From Phenylobacterium sp. NIBR 498073 (GTDB lineage: Bacteria > Pseudomonadota > Alphaproteobacteria > Caulobacterales > Caulobacteraceae), in NCBI RefSeq assembly GCF_027286305.1, contig NZ_CP114599.1:1426001-1490000 (forward strand): a stretch of 64,000 nt of DNA. The letters run 5' to 3'. The notes under the pieces are model-generated. The model searched no databases. It was not told the origin of the DNA and was given only the letters and a program-made list of their open reading frames with translations. The translations under genes were made by a program, and so were the position numbers. The first letter of the stretch is position 1; each line of letters begins with the position of its first letter. Below are positions 8,796 to 17,334 of the stretch, one piece after another.

Positions 8796-10040
8796 CTAGC
8801 GTTCTTCGGTCAGCCAAAGCTCGTGGGCGTCGAGGGCGAGCTTGAGGAGCGCGCGGTGGGCGTCCGCGCGGGCTTGGAGTTCCATTCGCCGCGCATCAAA
8901 GGTTTGTCGGTCTGCCAACAGGCGATCGGAAAGGTCCCGCTCGCCCAGTTCATAGGCCCGCGCGGTGCGGCCTGAGGCCTTTTGGGCTGCATCCAAGGCC
9001 AATGCGGCGCTGCGCCAGGCTTCGAGCGCGGCTGTTGCTGCGATGACGTCGCCTTGAGCGGCGGCGCGGATTTCTCGCGTGGACATCGCCAGACGGGCTT
9101 GCGCAGCCGACGCCGACGCGGACTGCTGCTCAGCGGCGGCGCTGCGACGCGCACCACTGAACGGCGCTGAGATGAAAATGCCGACCCCCGTCTCTTCGCC
9201 GCCCCGCTCATTGAAGGTGCGGACGCCGACAGTAGGGTCCGGCGTGCGATCGCGACTTAAGCGCTGCGCAAGCCATCGCTCGCGATCGGCAAAGGCTCTG
9301 GCGATAACGAGCTCATGACTGCGCTCAACAATCAGGTCGGCCCATTGCGAGAACGGCCGGAGCGGCGCTTGCGGCGGCGGCAGCCGCGGCGCGACGGGGG
9401 GCGCCAGATCGCTATAGCGGGCGTCCAGTTCGGCCCGCGCAGCCCGTTCGGCGCCCTGTGACCGTGCGAGCGCGGCTTGGGCCCGGGCCTCAGCGCCCCT
9501 GGCCAGCTCCAGATCAAGCTGCGCCGCATCCTTCAGCTCGACGCGACGGGCGAGACCATGGACCTCACGGCCGTAGGTCTCCAGCTCCTCGGCGTCGATC
9601 AGGCGAGCCTCCGCCGCAGTCACCCAAGTCAGGTAGCTTTCGGCCAGGGCCAGCGAGGCCTGATGGCGCGCATCTTCGAGCCCGTTCTGCGCCGCTACGA
9701 TCCCGGCCTCGCCAGCGGCGCGGTCGAGGGCGGCCTTGCCCGGAAGGCGGATCGCCCGGCTCGCCTGGACCGACCACTCCGAATACGAGCCGTCGTTACG
9801 CACGCGACGCTGGTCCAGCGCCGCTATCAGGGTTGTTTCGTGATCGCCCGCCGCCAGCATTCTTGCCTGCGCGCGCGCCCCGCCGAGTACGGCGCGCGCT
9901 TCCATCAACGGCGGAGAGGCCTCAAGAACCTCAAGGATCTTGGCGTCGTCCGGAAGGAAGGACGGCGAGGTCAGGCCTCGCTCGGCCGCGGCGGCCGGAG
10001 CGGCGAGGGCGGCGAGGGCCGCAATCAGGAAGGTGCGCAT
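8796..10040 (-). CDS. TolC/CzcC-family outer-membrane efflux protein
   Basis: The 414-aa product has a signal peptide (MRTFLIAALAALAAPAAAA). Long Ala/Arg/Glu/Leu-rich helices follow in two repeats, as in outer-membrane efflux channels. It should form the outer-membrane duct of the tripartite pump encoded just upstream. Its ATG overlaps the stop of the pump gene by one base, so it is the third gene of the operon adaptor-pump-channel. It lacks an N-terminal lipobox Cys. Metal export is inferred from the partner; the sequence of this subunit gives no substrate information. Confidence 0.87.
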   Translation of the reverse strand: MRTFLIAALAALAAPAAAAERGLTSPSFLPDDAKILEVLEASPPLMEARAVLGGARAQARMLAAGDHETTLIAALDQRRVRNDGSYSEWSVQASRAIRLPGKAALDRAAGEAGIVAAQNGLEDARHQASLALAESYLTWVTAAEARLIDAEELETYGREVHGLARRVELKDAAQLDLELARGAEARAQAALARSQGAERAARAELDARYSDLAPPVAPRLPPPQAPLRPFSQWADLIVERSHELVIARAFADRERWLAQRLSRDRTPDPTVGVRTFNERGGEETGVGIFISAPFSGARRSAAAEQQSASASAAQARLAMSTREIRAAAQGDVIAATAALEAWRSAALALDAAQKASGRTARAYELGERDLSDRLLADRQTFDARRMELQARADAHRALLKLALDAHELWLTEER

Positions 10041-13000
10041 CAGGCGGTCTCCTGGGCCGCAGCGCCAGGTTCGAGACCAAAGCGCCGATAGAGAATGGGA
10101 AGCAGGACGAGGGTGAGCAGGGTCGATGTCACGAGCCCGCCGACCACGACGATGGCCAGTGGGCGCTGAATCTCCGACCCCGGACCGGTGGCGACCAACA
10201 GCGGCGCCAGGCCCAGCGCGGTGATGCTGGCGGTCATGAGCACGGGCCGGAGGCGTCGGCGGGCCCCTTCGGTCACGGCGGCGGTGACGTCGCGCCCGCG
10301 CTGCACCAGTTCGTTGAAGTGCGTCACCAGCACCAGGCCGTTCAGCACCGCAATTCCGAGCAGGGCGATGAGGCCCACCGAGGCGGGCACCGACAAGTAC
10401 TCGCCCGAAATCCAAAGGGCCACGATCCCGCCGATCATGGCGAACGGGATGTTGGCCAGGATCAGAAGCGATTGGCGTGTCGACTTCAGGCTGATGAACA
10501 GCACCAGGAAGATCAGCGCCAGGGCCATCGGAACGACCACGCCAAGCCGCGCGGCGGCGCGCTTCTGATTTTCGAACTGGCCGCCCCAGGCGATGCGGTA
10601 CCCGGGCGGAAGCGGCACGTCCCGGGCGACGTTGGCCTGGGCTTCCTTGACGAACCCGACGAGGTCGCGACCCTGCACATAGGCCTGGATGACGGCGAAG
10701 CGCGAGGCGTTTTCACGGTCGATCTTCACCGGTCCTAGCCGTCGCTCGACGCTCGCCACATCGCCGGCCCGAAGCAGGCCGCCGTCCGGGGTGGCGATCT
10801 GCGCCTGTTCGAAGAGCGCTGGGTCCTGTCGCAGGTCCTCAGGCCCGCGGACCAGGATCGGCGTGCGTTGACCCTGTTCGAACACGACGCCGGCCGGCGC
10901 GCCCTCAAGCTGGGCTCGCAGTTCGCGTTGCAGAACCTCGGCGGAGAGGCCGGCCCGCACGGCCGCCGCGCGGTCGAGGTTCAGTTGCAGATAGGTCACG
11001 CTGTCGCCGGCGACCGTGTAGACATCGGACGCGCCGCGGGTCTTGTTCAATGTCTGTTCGATCCGTGCGGCCAGATCTCCCAGCGTTTTCAGATCGGGTC
11101 CGAACACCTTGACCGCCAGGTCGCCGCGGCTGCCCGTGAGCATCTCTGCGACCCGCATCTCGATCGGCTGGGTGAAGGTGGCCTCAACCCCAGGAAATTG
11201 CGTCGCGGCCTTGCGGATTTCCTCCGTAAGCCAGGCCTTGTCCTGCCGGCGCCAATCCTTGCGGTCGGCCAGCACGAGGAAACTGTCGGTCTCGTTGAGC
11301 CCCATGGGATCGAGCCCCAGCTCGTCCGAGCCGACGCGGGCGACGATGCGCTTGACCTCGGGGACCTGAGCCAGGATCGCACGCTGAACGGCCATGTCCT
11401 GGCTGGCGCTGGCGTCGAGATTGATCGACGGCAGCTTGGCGAGCTGCATCAGAATGGCGCCCTCATCCATGGTGGGCATAAAGCTCTTGCCGATCAGGAC
11501 ATAGGCGAGCGCCGCCAGAACCATGCCGCCTCCGGCGGCCGCATACACCGGCTTGGGCCTCGCCAGCGCGCGCGCCAGTTGGCGCTCATAGAACGGCCCG
11601 ATCTTGCGCATGATCCAGGACTCCCGATGCTCGTGCGCCTTCAGCAGCAACGAAGCCAGGACGGGGATCACCGTAAGCGAGAGCAGGAGCGAGGAGCCGA
11701 GGGCGAAGACGATGGTCAGCGCGACGGGCCCGAACAGCTTGCCCTCCAGCCCCTGCAGGCTCAGCAGCGGCAGGAAGACCAGGCAGATGATCAGCACGCC
11801 CGCGCTCACCGGCGCGGCCACTTCGGACACGGCTTCGTAGATCACGTGAAGACGCCGTGCGCCGGTGATGCCTGGACTGTCGAGCCGCTCGACGGTGTTT
11901 TCGACCACGACGACCGCCGCATCGACCAGCATGCCGATGGCGATGGCCAAACCCCCAAGGCTCATCAGGTTGGCCGAGAGCCCGAACCCGCGCATGAGCA
12001 GAAAGGTCGTCAGCACGGCCAGCGGCAGCGTGACTGCGACCACCGCCGCCGCACGCAGATCGCCCAGAAACAAAAGCAGCAGGACGACCACCAGCACGCT
12101 CGCCTCGACCAGGGCTTTGTTGACCGTGCCGGTGGCGCGTCCGATCAGGTCGGAGCGATTGTAGAAAGGGCTGATTTTGACGCCTTCGGGAAGCGAAGGC
12201 TGGAGTTCGGCCAGTCGCTGCTCGACGGCTCTGACGACAGCCTTGGCGTCCGCCCCGCGCAGGGCGATGACAATCGCCTGGGCCGCCTCGCCCCTGCCGT
12301 TCTGGGTGACCGCGCCGTAGCGGGTGAGGGCGCCTTCGCGCACCTCGGCCAAATCGCCCAGACGGACGGCTCCGCCTCCCGGCAGCGGCACGGCGGTGTC
12401 TCGCAGATCCTCCAGGCTCGTGATCGCCCCGGCCACGCGAACGACCAAGGCCTCTTCGCCCTCGTTCAGGCGTCCGGAGCCGTCATTTCGGTTCGAGGCG
12501 GGAATAGCCTCGACGAGCGCCTGGGCGGTCAGGCCCGTGGCGGCCAGGGCGGCCGGGTCGGGAGAGACCTCGAACGTCTTGGCCCGGCCGCCCAGGACGT
12601 TGACGTCGGCGACGCCAGGCAGGCCTCGCAGGGCCGGCCGGATCGTCCAGTCCAGCAGCGTCCGCTTCTGCTCGAGGGTCAGGCGTTCGCCTTCGAGGGT
12701 GAACATGTAGACGTCCGACAGCGGCGTGGAGATCGGCGAGAGCCCCCCGCTCACGCCAAGGGGCAAGGCTCCAAAGGCGTTCGATAGCCGCTCGCTGGTC
12801 TGCTGGCGGGCCCAGTAGACGTCGGTGCCCGGCGCAAAATCGATGGTGAGGTCGGCGATCGCATACTTCGCGGTCGAGCGCAGCATGGCTTGCCGGGGAA
12901 TGCCGAGGAGCTCCATCTCCAGCGGCGTGATGACTTGGCTCTCGACCTCCTCAGGGGTCATACCCGGAGCCTTGAGGATGATCTTCACCTGGGTGGGCGA

Positions 13001-13123
13001 TATGTCGGGGAAGGCGTCGACAGGCAAGTTGAGGAACGCGTGGACGCCGAGACCGACGATAGAGATGGCGAGCACCGCGGCCAGCAGCCGCTGCGACAAG
13101 GCCAGGGCGATGAGCTTGCGCAT
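10040..13123 (-). CDS. Heavy-metal RND efflux pump (CzcA/CusA family)
   Basis: The 1027-aa inner-membrane protein has the RND layout: a membrane helix at about 10-30, a first periplasmic loop, a helix bundle from about 335, a second loop and a final bundle ending near 1015. Heavy-metal RND features include PDISPTQVKI near residue 40, the proton-relay helix GMLVDAAVVVVENTVERL (Asp401 to Asn409) and ETDSFLVL in the second loop. The Asp-Ala-Ala relay motif resembles CusA, while FTQPIEMRVAEMLTGSRGD resembles CzcA-like pumps. The metal is therefore uncertain. It sits 2 bases from the adaptor gene and overlaps the channel gene. Confidence 0.92.
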   Translation of the reverse strand: MRKLIALALSQRLLAAVLAISIVGLGVHAFLNLPVDAFPDISPTQVKIILKAPGMTPEEVESQVITPLEMELLGIPRQAMLRSTAKYAIADLTIDFAPGTDVYWARQQTSERLSNAFGALPLGVSGGLSPISTPLSDVYMFTLEGERLTLEQKRTLLDWTIRPALRGLPGVADVNVLGGRAKTFEVSPDPAALAATGLTAQALVEAIPASNRNDGSGRLNEGEEALVVRVAGAITSLEDLRDTAVPLPGGGAVRLGDLAEVREGALTRYGAVTQNGRGEAAQAIVIALRGADAKAVVRAVEQRLAELQPSLPEGVKISPFYNRSDLIGRATGTVNKALVEASVLVVVLLLLFLGDLRAAAVVAVTLPLAVLTTFLLMRGFGLSANLMSLGGLAIAIGMLVDAAVVVVENTVERLDSPGITGARRLHVIYEAVSEVAAPVSAGVLIICLVFLPLLSLQGLEGKLFGPVALTIVFALGSSLLLSLTVIPVLASLLLKAHEHRESWIMRKIGPFYERQLARALARPKPVYAAAGGGMVLAALAYVLIGKSFMPTMDEGAILMQLAKLPSINLDASASQDMAVQRAILAQVPEVKRIVARVGSDELGLDPMGLNETDSFLVLADRKDWRRQDKAWLTEEIRKAATQFPGVEATFTQPIEMRVAEMLTGSRGDLAVKVFGPDLKTLGDLAARIEQTLNKTRGASDVYTVAGDSVTYLQLNLDRAAAVRAGLSAEVLQRELRAQLEGAPAGVVFEQGQRTPILVRGPEDLRQDPALFEQAQIATPDGGLLRAGDVASVERRLGPVKIDRENASRFAVIQAYVQGRDLVGFVKEAQANVARDVPLPPGYRIAWGGQFENQKRAAARLGVVVPMALALIFLVLFISLKSTRQSLLILANIPFAMIGGIVALWISGEYLSVPASVGLIALLGIAVLNGLVLVTHFNELVQRGRDVTAAVTEGARRRLRPVLMTASITALGLAPLLVATGPGSEIQRPLAIVVVGGLVTSTLLTLVLLPILYRRFGLEPGAAAQETA

Positions 13124-13125
13124 GC

Positions 13126-14163
13126 TTATCGTCCCAGGGCCGACTTCAGCTGCGCGGCGCCTGCGGCCGCGACCCGCGCCCCCGTCGGAAGGCCGGTGAC
13201 GACCGCCTCGGCGCCCGCCACGCCGACGACGGCGACGGGGTGAGCCTGGTATCCTGAGCCGGCTTTGACGAAGACCTTTGCGCCGTCTGGCGCCTGCAGG
13301 AGCGCGCTGCGGGGAATGGATTGGGCGCCGGCCGGCGCAGGAACCAGCAGAGTGACGCTGACCGCCTGGCCGGGCGCAAGATCGGCGACCCCGTCCAGTT
13401 CGGCGCGCAGCGGCAGCGAGCGGGTCTTCGGATCGATGCTGGCGCCTAGCGCGACCACACGACCGCTGGTCGCGCCGACCCGCACGCTATAGCCGACCTG
13501 CAGCTTGCGAGCGATCGCCGGCGAGATCCGCGCCTCGATCCATAGCTTATCGGCGCGATCGAGGGTGACCGCGGGCGCCATGGCCTCCAGTCCGCCGCCG
13601 GGTTGAGCATGCAGAACAGCCACCCGCCCGGCGACCGGCGCGCGCAGAACATACTCGCCCGATCCTCCTCCTCCCCCCGATAGCAGGCGGCGACGCTCAT
13701 TGACGAGCGCGCGGGCTTGAGCGGCCCGGGCCTGAGCCTCCTCGGCGCGGGCCCCTGCGATCACCCCTTCACTGGCCAGAAGCTGCGCTCGGCGCGCGGC
13801 CGCGTCAGCGACGCGCAGCTCAGCCTGGCTCTGGGCCAGCTCAGACGAGATCGTCAATACGTCCCGGCTGAACAGCGTCACGAGCGGCGCGCCGCCCTTC
13901 ACGGTCTGTCCTTCCAGGACGTGCACCCGAGACACCGTGCCGGCGAAGGGCGAGGAGACCACGCGCCTTCCGTTCAGAGGCGGGGTGACGGTCGCCGGCG
14001 CCGCCGCCAGGGGAGCGCTGGATGCAGGCTTGGCGGTTGCGAGCACGACGCCCATCGCCGCCTCCTGCGCAGCGCTGAGGGCAAGGGGCTTTGCGGCCAA
14101 GGAAGGCGTGGTCGCTGCAGCCAGGGCGAGGCAGGCGACAAGGCTGGTACGGATGGCGGGCAT
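13126..14163 (-). CDS. RND efflux periplasmic adaptor (CzcB/CusB-like membrane fusion protein)
   Basis: The 345-aa protein has a signal peptide (MPAIRTSLVACLALAAATTP), a split lipoyl domain and a coiled-coil hairpin of Ala/Arg/Glu-rich heptads (about residues 105-165). Beta-barrel and membrane-proximal domains follow. This is the standard order for adaptors joining an RND pump to an outer-membrane channel. It is the first gene of the operon, with its start 61 bases from a large inverted repeat that probably is the operator. The His-rich metal-binding N-terminal extension of some CzcB proteins is absent. Confidence 0.88.
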   Translation of the reverse strand: MPAIRTSLVACLALAAATTPSLAAKPLALSAAQEAAMGVVLATAKPASSAPLAAAPATVTPPLNGRRVVSSPFAGTVSRVHVLEGQTVKGGAPLVTLFSRDVLTISSELAQSQAELRVADAAARRAQLLASEGVIAGARAEEAQARAAQARALVNERRRLLSGGGGGSGEYVLRAPVAGRVAVLHAQPGGGLEAMAPAVTLDRADKLWIEARISPAIARKLQVGYSVRVGATSGRVVALGASIDPKTRSLPLRAELDGVADLAPGQAVSVTLLVPAPAGAQSIPRSALLQAPDGAKVFVKAGSGYQAHPVAVVGVAGAEAVVTGLPTGARVAAAGAAQLKSALGR

Positions 14164-14223
14164 GGAATCCTCGTGGCTTGCGCCGCCTGTTGCGCCGCCA
14201 GCCTGAAGCCCGCCTGAAGTGAA

Positions 14224-14265
14224 GCTGAAACGAACCTGACAACCGTCAGTCAGGTTCGTTTCAGC
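14224..14265. promoter_or_regulatory. Perfect 17-bp inverted repeat, likely response-regulator operator
   Basis: The arms 14224-14240 and 14249-14265 are perfectly complementary over 17 bp, with an 8-base spacer. A second short symmetry, CTGAC-AACC-GTCAG, is nested at 14236-14249. The element lies between the divergent efflux operon (start 14163) and the response regulator (start about 14308). Metal-responsive OmpR-family regulators such as CusR/CopR are known to bind palindromic boxes in exactly such divergent regions. The role as operator of both units is inferred. As RNA it could also fold into a hairpin. Confidence 0.7.
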
Positions 14266-14307
14266 CGTGAGTGCTAATAGGGTCGCCGGTTAAGGGAGCC
14301 GCCGCCT

Positions 14308-14961
14308 ATTCGTGTCCTGCTCGTTGAAGATGATCCCGAGATCGCCCGCCGCCTTGCGGCGGCGCTCATGCATGCCGGCTTCGTCGTCGAGAGCGCGCCA
14401 GACGGCGAAACCGGGCTGCTGCTGGGCCAGACAAACGACTTCGACGCGGTGATCCTCGATCTCGGGCTGCCGCGCCTTTCAGGTCTGGACGTCCTGAAGC
14501 AATGGCGGCGCGAAGGCCAGGACGTGCCAGTGCTGGTGTTGACAGCGCGCGATGGATGGACCGATCGCGTCGAAGGCCTGAACGCTGGGGCTGACGACTA
14601 TCTTGGCAAGCCCTTTCAGAACGCCGAGGTCGTGGCCCGGCTGCGGGCGCTGACGAGGCGTTCGGCCGGCCGCTCCTCCCCGATCATGCAGCGCGGCGAC
14701 ATCGTGCTCGATCCCACCGCTGGGACGGTGGAGCGCGCAGGCGAATTGATCGAACTCACCGCCAGGGAATTGAAGGTGCTGGTCTATCTGATGCATCGCG
14801 CTGGCCGTGTCGTGTCGCAGGGCGAACTGATCGATCACGTCTACAGTCTGGACGAGATGCGCGAGTCCAACACGATCGAGGTCTATGTGGCGCGGCTGCG
14901 CAAAAAGCTCGGCAAGGATGCGATCCGCACGATCCGGGGGCTGGGGTACAAGTTCGTCTAA
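14308..14961 (+). CDS. OmpR-family response regulator with apparent ATT start
   Basis: The receiver domain begins IRVLLVEDD with acidic pocket Asp8/Asp9. Phosphoacceptor Asp51 is in ILDLGLPRLSG, Thr79 follows, and Lys101 is in YLGKPF. A winged-helix DNA-binding domain fills the C-terminal half (about 125-217). The 217-aa reading assumes ATT at 14308 as start, because AAGGGAG lies 9 bases upstream and no ATG, GTG or TTG occurs in frame between the TAG at 14278-14280 and the ATG at 14368. Starting at 14368 would delete the acidic pocket. The histidine kinase follows with an overlapping TAATG. It probably controls the divergent RND operon. Confidence 0.88.
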   Translation: MRVLLVEDDPEIARRLAAALMHAGFVVESAPDGETGLLLGQTNDFDAVILDLGLPRLSGLDVLKQWRREGQDVPVLVLTARDGWTDRVEGLNAGADDYLGKPFQNAEVVARLRALTRRSAGRSSPIMQRGDIVLDPTAGTVERAGELIELTARELKVLVYLMHRAGRVVSQGELIDHVYSLDEMRESNTIEVYVARLRKKLGKDAIRTIRGLGYKFV

Positions 14962-16310
14962 TGCGCCGGATATGGACGAGTTTCCGCACGCGGCTGATCC
15001 TCGGCGCGGTCGTTTGGATCATCGCCGGGCTGGCGCTGAGCGGGTTCGTATTGTCCGAGCTCTTCAAGGCGCACGTGACCCAGCAGTTCGATGACGAGCT
15101 GCATGGCCATGCCGCAGAGCTCGCGGTTCTCGTCGGCGTCTCGCCCAATGGCGAACTATTTCTTCACAGGCGCCTGAGCGATCCGCGTTTCCTGCCGAAG
15201 GATTCGGGCTTCTATTGGCGGGTCGAGGCTGAAAACGGGGCCTCGATCGGCTCGCCCTCTCTGGCTGGACGGCCGCTGCCCTTGCCCGCCGGGATATCGG
15301 GCGGCGGCGAGCGCCACGTCTATGTGAACGGCCCGTCCGGCCCTTTGCGCCTGGTCCAGCGCACGTTCGCCGCTCCGGGCGCAGGGCCTTTGCGCATGGG
15401 CATCGGCGTCGACCAGCGGCTGCTGGACGAGGTGCTGGCCCGCTTCAATTGGACGTTGTTTCTCTCTCTCGCCATCATCGCTTGCGGGCTGATTTCGGCC
15501 GCGATCCTGCAGGTGTGGTTCGGGTTGCGTCCGCTCAGTGGAATGCGCCACGCGCTATCGGAAGTCCGAATGGGCCGGGCCAGTCGCCTCCCGGAAGATC
15601 TTCCCAGCGAGGTGCGCCCTTTGGCGGCCGATCTCAATGCGTTGCTGGAGGGCAATCTTGAGATGTTGCGGCGAGCCCGCACCCAGGCGGGCAACCTTGC
15701 TCATGCCCTCAAAACGCCTCTGGCCATTCTCCTGGACGAGGCCCAGCGGCTGCGCGCCGCAGGCCATGAGGAGGCGGCCGAGGTGATCACGCTGCAGTGC
15801 GATCGGATGCGCAGACAGATCGACTATCAGATCGCCCGAGCCAGGGCCGCCGCCCTCACTCGCGCGCCCGGGGTCGCTGCGGACGTCAAGGCGACGCTTG
15901 AGCCCGTCGTCAAGGCGATGCGCAGGCTTCATGGCCGCCGTGGCGTCACCTTCAGCGTGGCCTATGAGGCTGACGGAGCCGTGGCGGTCGATGCGCAGGA
16001 CCTGGGAGAAATCGCAGGCAACGTGCTCGATAACGCTGGCAAGTGGGCCGACGGCCGCGTTGAAATTCTCGTGCGCCGGAAGGGGGAACTTATAGAAATC
16101 GTGGTCGACGACGATGGCCCCGGTTTGCCGCCCGAGAGCTACGAACACGTCTTTGGCGTGGGTGAGCGACTTGACGAGCGTATGCCTGGCCACGGCCTGG
16201 GGCTTTCGATCGTCAAGGATCTGGTGGGTCTCTACGAAGGTCAGGTCGCTCTGGACGCCGCTCCGCTTGGAGGCCTTCGCCTGACCCTGGCCTTCAGGAC
16301 GATCAGCTAG
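14961..16310 (+). CDS. Two-component sensor histidine kinase
   Basis: The 449-aa inner-membrane kinase has two membrane helices (about 12-34 and 165-186) flanking a periplasmic sensor of about 130 residues, then a HAMP-like linker. The H-box is NLAHALKTPLA with His248. The ATP-binding domain shows EIAGNVLDNAGKWA (N-box), DDDGPGLPP (G1) and GHGLGLSIVKDL (G2). The family resembles PhoQ/CusS-type kinases. The ATG overlaps the regulator stop, so the pair is coupled. Its position beside a metal pump suggests it senses periplasmic metal, but no obvious metal-ligand cluster is visible in the sensor domain. Confidence 0.92.
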   Translation: MRRIWTSFRTRLILGAVVWIIAGLALSGFVLSELFKAHVTQQFDDELHGHAAELAVLVGVSPNGELFLHRRLSDPRFLPKDSGFYWRVEAENGASIGSPSLAGRPLPLPAGISGGGERHVYVNGPSGPLRLVQRTFAAPGAGPLRMGIGVDQRLLDEVLARFNWTLFLSLAIIACGLISAAILQVWFGLRPLSGMRHALSEVRMGRASRLPEDLPSEVRPLAADLNALLEGNLEMLRRARTQAGNLAHALKTPLAILLDEAQRLRAAGHEEAAEVITLQCDRMRRQIDYQIARARAAALTRAPGVAADVKATLEPVVKAMRRLHGRRGVTFSVAYEADGAVAVDAQDLGEIAGNVLDNAGKWADGRVEILVRRKGELIEIVVDDDGPGLPPESYEHVFGVGERLDERMPGHGLGLSIVKDLVGLYEGQVALDAAPLGGLRLTLAFRTIS

Positions 16311-16454
16311 GCGGCTTGTTCGCGCAGGCGCCTCCGTCCTGCGAACGACCGCCGAAGTCTGTCGGGCCTATTGCCTTCACCGGCGGGTTTCATTCTGATG
16401 ATCTTGGACGGGGCGCGGACGTCTGGGTCCGCATTGCTGGTGGAGCGATAAGCC

Positions 16455-17303
16455 ATGGCTTTTGCAGATCTTCTGCTTCCCGTCCTCAGCTACCCCGACG
16501 CCACGCCTGATCGGGCCATTCGCGCTGGCGTGGCGCTCGCCAAGCGGTTTGGGGGCGGGCTTACTCTGCTCACGATGCGCGTGGACATCCCGCAGTTCGG
16601 CAACATTCTGGCCAATGCGCTGATAGACCTTGATCGCCAGGGCGAGCGTGAGGAAGCGCGCAGCGCCGCCACGGCTCGGCTGGAAGCCTTATGCGCCCAG
16701 GTCGCGGCCGAGACCTTCGGCGAACCGCTGCGCGTGGAGACCCGCTGCGCCCCCCTTTATGAGGAAGGGAACGCCGTGGCCGAAGCGGCGCGAACCTACG
16801 ATCTGTGCCTGACGCCTCAAGGCGTGGCGGTGGAGGGCGACCGTAGCTTGGCGGAGGCTGTGCTGTTCGGTTCCGGCCGGCCGGTGTTGCTCTATCCTGA
16901 CGACCAGGAAATCGCGCCCGGCTCGGGGATCGGCAAGGTCGCTATCGCCTGGGACGGCAGCGCCAGGGCCGCAAGGGCGGTGGCGGACGCCCTGCCTCTG
17001 CTTGCGCGCGCTTCGGAGGTCCGCGTGTTTGTCGCTCTCGGGGAAAAGCCGCAGGCCAAGTCCGGAACCGCGAGCGATCTGCTGCGTCATCTGGAGGCTC
17101 ACGGCGTTTCCGCCTTCGCTGATGAACAGCCCTCTGACGGTCAATCGATCGGCGTCTTGATGGCGAACTACGTAAGGACTGAGCGCGTGGATTTGCTGGT
17201 CATGGGCGGCTTCGGACATGCGCGCATTCGGCAATTCGTCCTCGGCGGGGCGACCGACGCCGTTCTGAAGGCGCCCCCATGTCCGGTTCTGATCTCGCAC
17301 TGA
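16455..17303 (+). CDS. Tandem universal stress protein (UspA family)
   Basis: The 282-aa protein has two Usp-like halves. The second is better conserved, with KVAIAWDGSARAARAV at about 155 and the nucleotide-binding tail VMGGFGHARIRQFVLGG near the C-terminus. The first half begins ADLLLPVLSYPDATPDRAIR. Proteins of this kind are cytoplasmic and help survival under stress; two-domain forms are common in alphaproteobacteria. It lies 144 bases after the kinase gene in the same direction and may share its control (inference). No substrate or partner is visible. Confidence 0.85.
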   Translation: MAFADLLLPVLSYPDATPDRAIRAGVALAKRFGGGLTLLTMRVDIPQFGNILANALIDLDRQGEREEARSAATARLEALCAQVAAETFGEPLRVETRCAPLYEEGNAVAEAARTYDLCLTPQGVAVEGDRSLAEAVLFGSGRPVLLYPDDQEIAPGSGIGKVAIAWDGSARAARAVADALPLLARASEVRVFVALGEKPQAKSGTASDLLRHLEAHGVSAFADEQPSDGQSIGVLMANYVRTERVDLLVMGGFGHARIRQFVLGGATDAVLKAPPCPVLISH

Positions 17304-17322
17304 AAGCCCTCGCCGGAGGCTT
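17304..17322. terminator. Short hairpin between convergent genes
   Basis: AAGCCCTC at 17304-17311 and GAGGCTT at 17316-17322 pair around a GCCG loop with one bulged C. It sits immediately after the universal stress protein stop and just before the stop of the converging ABC adaptor gene. There is no strong T-tract, so it may be a weak bidirectional terminator. Confidence 0.4.
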
Positions 17323-17334
17323 CGAAGCGGCCAT

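Noticed and set aside
10868..12787. 639-codon open frame on the plus strand
   Set aside because: It is antisense to the RND pump gene, and its sequence rich in Asp, Arg, Gln and His is a mirror of membrane-protein codons.
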